This document shows, one piece after another, positions 26,821-36,200 of a stretch of 64,000 nt of DNA (its first letter is position 1; every line of letters begins with the position of its first letter). Both the position numbers and the translations under genes were made by a program. The notes under the pieces are model-generated. The model did no database searches, was not told the origin of the DNA, and saw only the letters and a list, made by a program, of their open reading frames with translations. The stretch comes from Gammaproteobacteria bacterium (lineage in GTDB: Bacteria > Pseudomonadota > Gammaproteobacteria > JABDBA01), in assembly GCA_013288885.1 (NCBI GenBank), contig JABDBA010000001.1, forward strand, positions 593,840-657,839, written 5' to 3'.

Positions 26821-28307
26821 GTAACGATCTCCGGTTCTTTTTGCCAATATAATGAATCATCCGTGGGTATTAAACTACAGTAACTTCCTTGCAACTGTTC
26901 TAGATTAATATTATTTGCATGCGCTTGCATACTGGTTATTTCTCGTGTTAGCCCTTCCATAAATTTAGAGATATCCATTTTAGAGGCGCCATCATCATTT
27001 AGGTTTTTTGCACCTTCATTTTTTATATTGTGTTGTAATGCCTCTCCAATGCCTGCGCGTACATTAAAATATTCATCAGGGTTAGCTGCTTCTGGAATAC
27101 CCTCGGTGGAAAAACCAGAAACTAATTTTATAAATGCCTTATTGCTTTTTTCAGTGGTATTTAACACTTTTCTAGCAGCCCAGAAATAATCTTCGGTCGA
27201 TTGTTCCATGTCGTAAAAAGCAATCAAAAAATTATAGAAATTACTAAACTCTTTTCTATAACGTTCTTCAAATTCAGTAAAACACTCTAGCTCTGGTAGT
27301 GTTCCTTGCAAAAAAGTATTGATGGAGCGCGCTGCCAATAAAGCCGAATACGTTGCCAAATGCACGCCACTCGAAAAAATCGGATCGATAAAACAAGCCG
27401 CATCACCGATTAACACTAATCCTGGTTTCCAAAGTTTAGTGTTGGTATAAGAATAGTCAACCCTAACTCTTATTTCATTATACAAATCGCTTACACAAGG
27501 CGTCCCCATCGATAAATATTCAGAAACTACTGCAGATGAATTCAAAATATTTTTAAAAATCGTTTCTTTATTTTTTTGAACATCAGTCACTGTCGTTTTA
27601 TCAACTACCACACCTACACTCGTTAATGTTTTGGTCAGCGGTATATACCAAATCCAGCCTTTGGGTATCGCTTCTACTAAAATATTGCCTTGGTTTGGTT
27701 CGGGCAATCTTTTCGCATTATCAAAATAACCGTAGATGGCAATGTTATTAAAAAACTTTGAATAAAGACGCTCTCCCACCTTAGGGCTAAGAATCGATCG
27801 GTTACCCGATGCATCAGCAACATATTTTGCAGCCACAGTATGAACACCATTGTCTTTATCTTTGTATTTAACGCCGACAACGCGTCCATTTTCTTCAATC
27901 ACATCTAACACACAACAATGATGTCGAACTTCCACGCCACTTTTTTTGGCGTTTTCAAGTAATATATTATCAAACTTCCAACGTTCAACTTGATACGCAA
28001 TCGGTTTTGGCGTTAGGCCTTTGCGTGGTTTCTCAAAATAAAATGTCCAAGGATCTTTTGATTTACCCCAAATGAACGTGCCGCCTTTTTTCGGCATAAA
28101 ATTAGCCGCCTCGATTTGGTCTTGCACCCCCAGCAGCGGGCATATTCCGCGAATGGTTGCTGGCAATAACGATTCACCTATTTGGTGTCGCGGGAACGCT
28201 TGTGCTTCTAACAGCAATACTTTATGGCCTGCTCTGGCGACTAGAGTTGATATCGTCGCGCCGCCTGGCCCACCCCCTATTACTACCACGTCAAATTGCT
28301 CAGTCAT
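26817..28307 (-). CDS. flavin-dependent halogenase-like monooxygenase
   Basis: The 496-residue protein has the FAD-binding GGGPGG at the N-terminus, GESLLP in the position typical of halogenases acting on carrier-bound or aromatic substrates, the halogenase hallmark WxWxIP in KGWIWYIPL near residue 220, and the second FAD motif [18 protein letters not shown]. Family members use FADH2, oxygen and chloride or bromide to halogenate electron-rich rings or carrier-bound chains; some relatives are only hydroxylases. The gene lies 2.7 kb from the transacylase and probably decorates the polyketide. The ATG at 28307 has GAGGGA upstream. It overlaps ppiB by four bases and is divergent from uup. A partner flavin reductase is not in the window. 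Confidence 0.82.
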   Translation of the reverse strand: MTEQFDVVVIGGGPGGATISTLVARAGHKVLLLEAQAFPRHQIGESLLPATIRGICPLLGVQDQIEAANFMPKKGGTFIWGKSKDPWTFYFEKPRKGLTPKPIAYQVERWKFDNILLENAKKSGVEVRHHCCVLDVIEENGRVVGVKYKDKDNGVHTVAAKYVADASGNRSILSPKVGERLYSKFFNNIAIYGYFDNAKRLPEPNQGNILVEAIPKGWIWYIPLTKTLTSVGVVVDKTTVTDVQKNKETIFKNILNSSAVVSEYLSMGTPCVSDLYNEIRVRVDYSYTNTKLWKPGLVLIGDAACFIDPIFSSGVHLATYSALLAARSINTFLQGTLPELECFTEFEERYRKEFSNFYNFLIAFYDMEQSTEDYFWAARKVLNTTEKSNKAFIKLVSGFSTEGIPEAANPDEYFNVRAGIGEALQHNIKNEGAKNLNDDGASKMDISKFMEGLTREITSMQAHANNINLEQLQGSYCSLIPTDDSLYWQKEPEIVT

Positions 28308-28390
28308 GTACAATCCCTCGTATTGGCCCCTGTTGATAAGAATCCTACCTCATAGGCGATCCCCTCGCAAGCGTGTGCTATGATATAAAA

Positions 28391-30283
28391 ATGACCAACC
28401 TAATCACCCTCGACAATGTTTCGCTTGCATTCGGTTTAAATGCATTATTAGACAAAGTAAAGCTGCAAATCGCTTTGGGCGAGCGCGTGTGTTTGATCGG
28501 CCGTAATGGCGCGGGTAAATCTTCTTTGTTGAAAGTAATTGATGGCGCGCTGCAAGCCGATAGTGGCGAAATCTGGCGCAAACCTCATCTACGCATAGCC
28601 CGATTAGAGCAAGAATTGCCCCAATACGCGAGTGGTACGGTATATGAGTTTGTAGCTGAAGGTTTGGCCGAAACCGGCCAATTGTTGGCGGCTTATCATG
28701 CGCTAACTGAGCGTTTAATGCACGGGCATACGGAAGAAGATTTGGTTGAACTTGAACGGCTGCAACATGCCATCGACGCGAATAATGGCTGGCAATTTGA
28801 GCAAGCGATTACTACCGTGTTAACGCGTTTAGAACTTGCACCCGATAAACGAGTGGCTGAACTTTCGGGGGGTTGGCAGCGGCGTGTGGCTTTAGCCAAA
28901 GCGTTGGTTATTGCGCCTGAATTATTATTGCTAGATGAACCTACCAATCACTTAGATATCGCCGCGATACAATGGTTAGAAGATCAACTGATCGATTGTA
29001 ATGTAGGTTTATTGTTTATTACTCATGACCGTGCGTTGCTACAACGATTAGCGACACGCATTATAGAATTAGATCGTGGCCAGTTAACTTCGTGGCCTGG
29101 TGATTATGACAATTTTCTGCGGCGTAAAGAAGAAATGCTACATGCAGAAGCACAACAAAATGCCGAGTTCGATAAGAAATTAGCACAAGAAGAAAAATGG
29201 ATCCGTCAAGGTGTAAAAGCACGTCGCACACGTAATGAAGGGCGCGTACGTGCACTCGAATCGTTACGTAAAGAACGCGGCCAACGGCGCGAGTTACAAG
29301 GTAAAGTGAATTTTAATGCCAATGAAGCAGAAAAATCAGGCCAGCTAGTGATCGAAGCTAAACACATTAGTCACAGCTATAATCAACAAGTAATCATTAA
29401 AGATTTTTCGATCCGCATCATGCGGGGTGATCGCATTGGTCTCATCGGGCCTAACGGCATTGGCAAAAGTACGTTATTGAATATTCTGCTCGGCAAAGAA
29501 ACAGCAGAGCAGGGTAGTGTTACCCACGGCACAAAATTACAGATTGCTTATTTTGATCAATTACGCCAAGCACTTGATTTAGAAAAATCAGTGCTCGATA
29601 ATGTGGCGCAAGGTAGAGAAACGATTGAAGTGAATGGAAAAAAACGGCATATTATTAGTTATCTCAGCGATTTTCTCTTCACGCCCCAACGCGCGTTGAC
29701 GCCGGTGAAAGCATTATCCGGTGGGGAGTGTAATCGTTTAGTGCTGGCGCGGCTGTTTAGTCAACCGGCTAATTTGTTAGTGTTGGATGAACCGACCAAT
29801 GATTTAGATATTGAGACCTTAGAATTATTAGAAGAATTATTGGGCAATTATCAAGGTACATTATTATTGGTAAGCCATGATCGTGAATTTTTAGATAATG
29901 TCGTGACCAGTACTTTAGTTTTTGCTGGGCATGGTATAATTGAAGAGTATATCGGTGGTTATCAAGACTGGGTCAGGCAAGCAAAGCAAGCGGAAAAAAA
30001 TATAACCATACAACAGAAAACAGCGTCGACAAAAACGAGTAAAGAGATTACACAAACAAGCAGTAAATTAAGTTATAAAGATCAAAAAGCATTAGCTGAT
30101 CTACCCAGGCAAATTGAAAAATTGGAAGCAGAACAAAAAGCATTACAAGAATTGATCGCTAGCCCAGAATTTTATCAACGTACACCGGCAGCGATCGCAA
30201 CCACCACCACACGTTTGAAAGAAGTGGATCAAGATTTAGCCGATGCTTATAAACGGTGGGAAGAACTTGAAACAAAAAAGTAG
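28391..30283 (+). CDS. uup: ABC-F family ATPase Uup
   Basis: Two ABC cassettes are fused in one chain of 630 residues: Walker A GRNGAGKSS and signature LSGGWQRR in the first, Walker A GPNGIGKST and LSGGECNR in the second, with LLLDEPTNHLDI and LVLDEPTNDLDI as Walker B motifs. There is no membrane domain. The C-terminal about 75 residues form a charged coiled coil with FYQRTP, which is typical of Uup rather than EttA or YheS. Uup acts on ribosomes and in precise excision of transposons. The ATG at 28391 is the natural start (MTNLITLDNVSLAFG). The stop codon lies inside the first half of a REP-type repeat. Confidence 0.92.
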   Translation: MTNLITLDNVSLAFGLNALLDKVKLQIALGERVCLIGRNGAGKSSLLKVIDGALQADSGEIWRKPHLRIARLEQELPQYASGTVYEFVAEGLAETGQLLAAYHALTERLMHGHTEEDLVELERLQHAIDANNGWQFEQAITTVLTRLELAPDKRVAELSGGWQRRVALAKALVIAPELLLLDEPTNHLDIAAIQWLEDQLIDCNVGLLFITHDRALLQRLATRIIELDRGQLTSWPGDYDNFLRRKEEMLHAEAQQNAEFDKKLAQEEKWIRQGVKARRTRNEGRVRALESLRKERGQRRELQGKVNFNANEAEKSGQLVIEAKHISHSYNQQVIIKDFSIRIMRGDRIGLIGPNGIGKSTLLNILLGKETAEQGSVTHGTKLQIAYFDQLRQALDLEKSVLDNVAQGRETIEVNGKKRHIISYLSDFLFTPQRALTPVKALSGGECNRLVLARLFSQPANLLVLDEPTNDLDIETLELLEELLGNYQGTLLLVSHDREFLDNVVTSTLVFAGHGIIEEYIGGYQDWVRQAKQAEKNITIQQKTASTKTSKEITQTSSKLSYKDQKALADLPRQIEKLEAEQKALQELIASPEFYQRTPAAIATTTTRLKEVDQDLADAYKRWEELETKK

Positions 30284-30371
30284 GTCGGTTCAAGCGAAGC
30301 GGAACCGACAGCGATAATCATTAACATCGTATGTCGGATCCGTCGCTGGCGCGACTTGATCCGACCTACAT
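30280..30371. repeat. pair of inverted REP-like palindromic repeats
   Basis: GTAGGTCGGTTCAAGCGAAG followed by CGGAACCGACA is a palindromic unit at 30280-30310. A second unit, about 30332-30371, is the same type in the other orientation (ATGTCGGATCCG ... TTGATCCGACCTACA). The pair looks like a REP/BIME element. The first unit includes the stop codon of uup. It may act as a transcription or RNA-decay boundary after uup. Confidence 0.7.
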
Positions 30372-30443
30372 GTGTGTTCAAGCAAGGTAAACAGAGTTAG
30401 AATTTTGTGATAAATTATTAATCTTTAAAAAAGGAATTCAACC

Positions 30444-30599
30444 ATGAAAAAAATCATCGCCATTTTTTGTTTAGCCATAACCGTGTCTCTGTTTATTACC
30501 AGTTGTGCTATTCCAACCGCACAACAAAAAAGACAACATGCGCCAGGGCAGATACCTACTGGGCTCCAATGCGATCCTCGAGCAGCCAAGTGTACTTAA
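30444..30599 (+). CDS. small lipoprotein, 51 aa
   Basis: This gene is only 51 codons long. It encodes a lipoprotein signal peptide (MKKIIAIFCLAITV, hydrophobic core) with lipobox ITSC at residues 18-21, then about 30 residues rich in Gln and Pro with two further cysteines (LQCDP and AKCT). AAAGGA lies about eight bases before the ATG. It resembles the tiny entericidin-like or other small lipoproteins in form only; I cannot name a family. It is on the same strand as the enoylreductase gene, whose start follows seven bases after its stop, so the two may be co-transcribed. Confidence 0.7.
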   Translation: MKKIIAIFCLAITVSLFITSCAIPTAQQKRQHAPGQIPTGLQCDPRAAKCT

Positions 30600-30606
30600 T
30601 TAACCG

Positions 30607-31956
30607 ATGATTAGCCCAACGGCATTAGGTGACCCTGCGTTCAAAGCAGAATACGGTTTGAAATATGCTTATGTCGCTGGTGCAATGTATAAGGGAATTG
30701 CATCGCCAGCACTAGTTATTAGATTAGGGCAAGCGGGTTTGCTGGGCTATTTAGGCACAGGCGGTTTACGTCTTGCGCGCATCGAAACGGCTATTCAATC
30801 CATTCAACAACAACTCAAACCACAACAACCGTATGGCATGAATTTGTTGTGCGATTTAGTGCGACCAGCGCTGGAAGAAGATACAGTCAATTTATTTTTG
30901 CGATACCAAATTAACGCTATCGAAGCAGCTGCTTATATGCAAATGACACCGAGTTTGGTGTGGTATCGGCTTAAAGGTCTGCAGCGCAATCAACAAGGGC
31001 AAATCATCATTCCGCACCGAATTTTAGCTAAAGTTTCACGACCTGAAGTAGCGCAAGTTTTTATGGCTCCTGCGCCTATTCATATCGTGCGCCAATTAGT
31101 CGAACAAGGGAAGTTAACACCACAAGAAGCACAAATGAGTGAGCAGATACCAATGGCGCACGATATTTGTGTCGAAGCGGATTCTGGTGGACACACGGAT
31201 CAGGGTGTTGCTTATGCGCTGATGCCAGCGATGCTTAAATTACGTGATCAAATGATGGAACAATATAAATACGCGCAAGCAATTCGGCTCGGTGCAGCGG
31301 GTGGCATTGGCACGCCCGAAGCCGCCGCCGCCGCATTTATGTTGGGCGCTGATTTTATTATGACGGGTTCGATAAATCAGTGCACGGTGCAAGCGGGAAC
31401 CAGTGACATTGTTAAAGATTTATTGCAAACGATGAATGTGCAAGATACTGCATATGCACCTGCCGGTGATATGTTTGAACTCGGTGCGCGCGTGCAAGTG
31501 TTTAACAAAGGTTTATTTTTTCCCACCCGTGCTAATAAATTGTATGATTTATATCGGCAATATAATTCACTTGATGATATCGATGAAAAAACCAGTCAAC
31601 AAATTCAGGAGAAATATTTCAAACGAGATTTTGCGCAAGTATGGGAAGAAACACGTAATTATTATTTAGTTGAAAAGCCTGATGAAATTAGCAAAGCAGA
31701 GCAAAATCCCAAACATAAAATGGCATTGATTTTTCGTTGGTATTTTATTCACACCACGCGCCTTGCACTCAAGGGAAGCGCAGAGCAACGTGTTGATTAT
31801 CAAATACACTGCGGTCCCGCTCTCGGTGCATTTAATCAATGGGTGAAAGGCACACCGCTAGAAAATTGGCGTCACCGTCACGTCGATGAAATCGCCGAAA
31901 AAATAATGCACGCCACCGCCACATTATTGTCGCAGCGATTTGAGCAGTGGTGCTAA
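30607..31956 (+). CDS. PfaD-family trans-acting enoylreductase
   Basis: The 449-residue protein has the FMN-dependent TIM barrel of the 2-nitropropane dioxygenase/PfaD group: AGAMYKGIASPALVIRLGQA at the N-terminus, VEADSGGHTDQG in the centre, then RLGAAGGIGTPEAAAAAF and ADFIMTGSINQCT. Length and the C-terminal extension (QVWEETRNYY, LIFRWYFIHTTRLA, GPALGAFNQWVKG) are those of PfaD proteins, which reduce enoyl groups in trans for PUFA synthases and trans-AT PKSs. As no ER domain is in the PKS proteins, it most likely serves them despite uup in between. ATG 30607 is the first codon of the full domain; the ribosome binding site is weak, so coupling to the lipoprotein gene is possible. It overlaps the convergent aldolase gene by four bases. 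Confidence 0.9.
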   Translation: MISPTALGDPAFKAEYGLKYAYVAGAMYKGIASPALVIRLGQAGLLGYLGTGGLRLARIETAIQSIQQQLKPQQPYGMNLLCDLVRPALEEDTVNLFLRYQINAIEAAAYMQMTPSLVWYRLKGLQRNQQGQIIIPHRILAKVSRPEVAQVFMAPAPIHIVRQLVEQGKLTPQEAQMSEQIPMAHDICVEADSGGHTDQGVAYALMPAMLKLRDQMMEQYKYAQAIRLGAAGGIGTPEAAAAAFMLGADFIMTGSINQCTVQAGTSDIVKDLLQTMNVQDTAYAPAGDMFELGARVQVFNKGLFFPTRANKLYDLYRQYNSLDDIDEKTSQQIQEKYFKRDFAQVWEETRNYYLVEKPDEISKAEQNPKHKMALIFRWYFIHTTRLALKGSAEQRVDYQIHCGPALGAFNQWVKGTPLENWRHRHVDEIAEKIMHATATLLSQRFEQWC

Positions 31957-32954
31957 ACCGCAGCTTTTCCCAAACTTGCCGCAGCATTCGCTTCAGCGAC
32001 TTTGTAAAAAGCTTGTTGTGCGGCTTTGACGTTTTCCGGTTTACCTTGCCAAGTTTTCAAACAAGGGTCTTGTAAAGCACGGCCATAAGAAAAACTTAAC
32101 AGCCAAGGTTGATGGCCGAGTTTATTCATCGCATTTAAATGCGCGGTAGAAAGCTCCGGGCTTTGCCCACCCGAAAGAAAATTAATGGTAGGCACAGCAG
32201 CAGGCACAGTACGACGCAACACTTTTACTGTAGCACGCGCTACTTCATCGATACTCGCAACTGGGCGATGGTCAACACCTGCGATGGTCATGCTGGGTTT
32301 TAAGATCATCCCTTCTAACATCACCCGATGTTTAACCAATGAATCAAACACAATATGCAATGTTCTCTCGGTGACCTCAGCACAGCGTTCAATACTGTGA
32401 TTGCCGTCCATCAGTAACTCAGGTTCAACGATAGGAACAATACCTTGGTCTTGGCAAATGCTGGCATAACGCGCCAGCGCATCGGCGTTGGTGTGAAGCG
32501 CCAAGCAACTCGGTAATTGCTCAGAAATATTTAATACCGCGCGCCATTTCGCAAAACGCGCACCCATTTCTTTATAAGTCACCAAACGTTCGGCCAAACC
32601 GTCTAAACCTTGCGTGATTTTTTCATTGGGGGCAAACGGTAAATCAACAATACCCTTATCCACTTTAATGCCAGGCACGATGCCCAATTCAGCTAATACA
32701 TCGGGAAATAACTGGCCATTACTGCTGCGTTGCCCCAATGTTTCTTCATACAAAATAACGCCACAAATAAATTTATTGACATTGGGGGTGGTGAACAGTA
32801 ATTCACGATACGCCCGGCGGTTTTCCGGCGTTGATTCTAAGTTGATGCTATTAAAACGTTTGGCGATAGTGCCGGTGCTTTCATCGGCAGCTAAAATGCC
32901 TTTACCTGGGATTGCAAGTTGCTGGATAGTTGCTTCGAGTTCGTGAATTGACAT
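31953..32954 (-). CDS. class I fructose-bisphosphate aldolase
   Basis: The 333-residue protein is of the animal/plant-type class I aldolases: GILAADESTGTI, CGVILYEETL, KVDKG, EPELLMDG, LEGMILKPSM with the Schiff-base lysine region, and FLSGGQSPE. It cleaves fructose 1,6-bisphosphate to triose phosphates in glycolysis. I chose ATG 32954, which gives MSIHELEATIQQLAIPGKG; the longer frame to 33101 adds 49 residues with no family support. AAGGGG lies about eight bases upstream of the chosen start. Stop codons of this gene and the PfaD-type gene overlap. A class I enzyme of this type is less common in gammaproteobacteria than class II. Confidence 0.92.
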   Translation of the reverse strand: MSIHELEATIQQLAIPGKGILAADESTGTIAKRFNSINLESTPENRRAYRELLFTTPNVNKFICGVILYEETLGQRSSNGQLFPDVLAELGIVPGIKVDKGIVDLPFAPNEKITQGLDGLAERLVTYKEMGARFAKWRAVLNISEQLPSCLALHTNADALARYASICQDQGIVPIVEPELLMDGNHSIERCAEVTERTLHIVFDSLVKHRVMLEGMILKPSMTIAGVDHRPVASIDEVARATVKVLRRTVPAAVPTINFLSGGQSPELSTAHLNAMNKLGHQPWLLSFSYGRALQDPCLKTWQGKPENVKAAQQAFYKVAEANAAASLGKAAV

Positions 32955-33112
32955 TGGAGGGCCCCTTATTAGTTTATTTAGAATATCAGAGAAACAGGAT
33001 ATCTGATCCCTGTTTTCTTTAAGTGCTTTATAACACACCCATAAACAGGCAGTAAATATCTGCCAGGTTATTGATTGGCTCGACTTGAGAGGTAGAGCCA
33101 AGATACTAGGGA

Positions 33113-33245
33113 ATAACTTCTATTCCCAAGTGGATTGACTGAATGTCAAAAGCAGACCGTCGATTACAGGGACGTAATCAACGATCGCATGGACGCAGTT
33201 TCGTCTGCGTTGACATCAGGCAAGCCGATTGGGAATAGAAGTTAT
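33113..33245. repeat. 133-bp palindromic element with 17-bp perfect terminal inverted repeats (MITE-like)
   Basis: ATAACTTCTATTCCCAA at 33113-33129 is the exact reverse complement of 33229-33245. Inner parts also pair: TGTCAA..GCAGAC with GTCTGC.TTGACA, and GATTAC with GTAATC. The whole can fold into one long imperfect hairpin. No protein is encoded. It fills most of the 314-base gap between the aldolase start and the end of tpsA; the rest (32955-33112) is aldolase leader with a small AAACAGG/CCTGTTT hairpin and no gene. It resembles a miniature inverted-repeat element or a structured RNA; target-site duplications are not clear. Confidence 0.65.
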
Positions 33246-33268
33246 TATGTTATTTATGGGGATAGGGG

Positions 33269-36200
33269 TTAAATAGCAGGTAACAAACTCTTAGGATGGG
33301 TCTCAATCGCGGCACATTTGCTGGCGGCTTCTTTATCTCCAGCGGCGGCATAAGTACAGGCTGGCATGTTTTTCGGTGCAGCATCAGACTCTTGTTCTGA
33401 ATCCTGCAAGAAATCTTGTGGGAATGTTAAATTAGCCTCGTTTTGGAAACAACCACCAGGCACTAAACAACCATTCACAAAAAACGATTGCGCAGCACCT
33501 GCAGCCAGGTTGGTAAAGAATGCTGCTAGCGGCCCAGATTCACCCGCTACCGTGCCGGTAATATCACCCCCACCTTGCCCACCCAAAGTCAGCGTATTCG
33601 CAACTACTTCACCTAGCACAGAGCTAGTGCCATTCAGAATTAAATTATTACCTTGGAAGCTACCAACAATAGAATTGGTGTTAATGCTAATGTTACCATT
33701 AGTTATTAACCCTGCTTTTATGGAAGTCATACCCGTGCCGCTTTCCTGATCAAAATCTGCTACTTGTATCGTGCTCTGTGCAAAAACATTCTGAGCTGAA
33801 TTAATCACAAATTCCCCGAGTTGCTGTAAATTACCCACTGCACCCGTAAAGGAAATATTACCTTGGGTTGCATTCAATACTAAGTTGTAAATACCATTTA
33901 AAGTATTCTTAAAGAAAATACCTTGAGTCCCTTTATCACTGATAACAACACCCGTCGTTAATTGCACTGGTGAGTTGAATGCGATGCCTCCTCCTTGTGC
34001 CGAAACGTTACCACCGAGGTTGGTTAGCGCACTGTTAATGGCTAGACTAGTAATCGGTGTAGTATTACCTATCGCATTAGCGATAGTGACGGTTTTATTA
34101 GCGTCTACGACGAGTGTTTGATGACCATTCACCGTGCCGCCCAAAGTTACATTGCCATTACTGGCATTAAGATTGGTTGCGCCGTTCATATACAAACTAT
34201 TATTGAATGCTATATTGCCCGTATTTGTATTAACGGTGAGTGGGCCGACATTTACCATGCCATTAAAGGTAGCATTTTGATTGGCGTTTGCGATTAATGT
34301 TTGGTTGCCATTCAGTGCACCATTAAAAGTTATGCTATTGGTTGTGTCATTAAGATTGGTTGCCCCATTTAAATTAACACCCCCGTTAAATAACATCGCA
34401 CCAGTCAGTGCATTGAAAGTACCGTTCAAACCTAAAGTACCACCGCTGGCGGTCAGGCTAGCAATATTAACCGGCGCTAATGCAGTAACATTAAATCCGC
34501 GGGTAAATACTAACGGCACTAAAGTATTAGTACCGGGAACTAAATAAGTACCACCTGCTACATTCAAATTACCACCGGTAGCAACTAATTGATTACCTAA
34601 TAATAAATTTACGTTGGTGCTAAAAACATTTACCGTCGGAATATCAGCAGCGCTGATGTTATTGGCAAACAAATTAGCATACAGCGTCAACGAATTCATT
34701 TTATTAAAAGTAAGATTGTTAAGCGGATTAGTCAACGTGCCTGCGGCATTAATGAAAGTAACATTAGCGCCTGCCGTGTTGCCTTGTATAGTTAGATTTT
34801 CTGCATTATCCGCAACACCAATAGTGCTGTTGAACAGCATAGTGTTATCGGCAATCAAATGAGAACCACCCGACAAAGTAATGGGTGCATTAAACGTACT
34901 ACTGTTGCCTTGAATTATGGTATTGCCTAATAAATGAGTTGCTGTGTTAAAGGTGCTGGTATCTGCATAGATTGTGCTACCCGTAAAAAGTTGGGTGAAT
35001 GCGCCATTAACGCCATTAACGGTAAAGCTTGATAACGGTGCTGCTGCGCTACCCATAGTGCCTTGTAGATCGATATCAGTTGTGTTGCCACCCAGTGCGT
35101 TTAAGGTAAGTGCTTGATGGCCAGTAACCTTTGAAGTGCTATCAAACAGAATTGCATCACCTGCTGTAGTGCTCGCAGCAGTGAAACTGGTAGCGCCAGC
35201 GAGATTGAGTGTGCTGTCGGTGATTGCAATTGTGCTAGCAGAAGTGAAATTGGTAGCACCAGTGAGATTGAGCGTGCTGTCGGTGATGTCAATAGCGCTG
35301 CTAGGAGCGCCAGAAACAATGGCTGTTTGCCAATTTCCTGCCATGTTTATATTACTGCCATTAAAAATTGTAATATAAGGCACGACGACTGTTCCACCCA
35401 CACCAATCAAGCTAAAAGTTTTGTCGTTTACAGAAATTCCATCATTAGCATTTAAATAATTACCATTACCAATAGTTAACGTACCGTTTTGGCCAATGAT
35501 ATCAAACCCAGCAGGAATCATGCCTCCTGTGTTGTTTGGGTTGCTCGGCAAAATATTTACGTTGGCTACTTGACCAGTGAGCGTTACGAAAGAAGGGAGG
35601 GGTGGGGGCGCTGTATTAACTGGGCTATCAAAATTTACCGTATTGACAGCATTAGTTCCAAACTGAATCGGGAAAGAAGAACCTCCCGAGTTGAACCCTA
35701 CCGCGCCAACAAAATTAATGGTACCGGCTTGCCCAAAAGTGAGTGAACTGCCATTACTAGTATCCAATGTATTTGCAAAATTAATGGTACCGCCTTGAGC
35801 ACCACCGGCTGTGGTGCTGAGGGTAGTAAGGCCCTGCACAACAACAGCAGTTTGGAAATTATAGTTGCCAATGTTACTAAAAGTGCCACCGGTTAAATTA
35901 ATTTTGCCGTTGTTGGCAGAGGCAATAAGATTACTTAATCCGCTTGCTCCAACAAGACTGACGGAGCCATTACTCGACGTAACAGTTAAGGCCGGTATGA
36001 GACTTGTTTGCCCAGTTATAGTACTTCTGAAGGTGACGCCGTTGGTGCCACTGATGGTGACGGGGGTGTTAATACCCACGGGGGAAAGAGTAACGGCATT
36101 ATCAAGATTAATGGTATTGGCAGCATAGCTCGTTCCAATGAGTGTAGTTTGCCCATTAGTTGCTGTGCCGTTACCTTCGATCGTTAGTGTGCCTAAGCCG

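Noticed and set aside
32955-33101. Extra 49 codons at the 5' end of the aldolase frame
   Set aside because: They have no family match, while ATG 32954 gives the standard aldolase start with a ribosome binding site.
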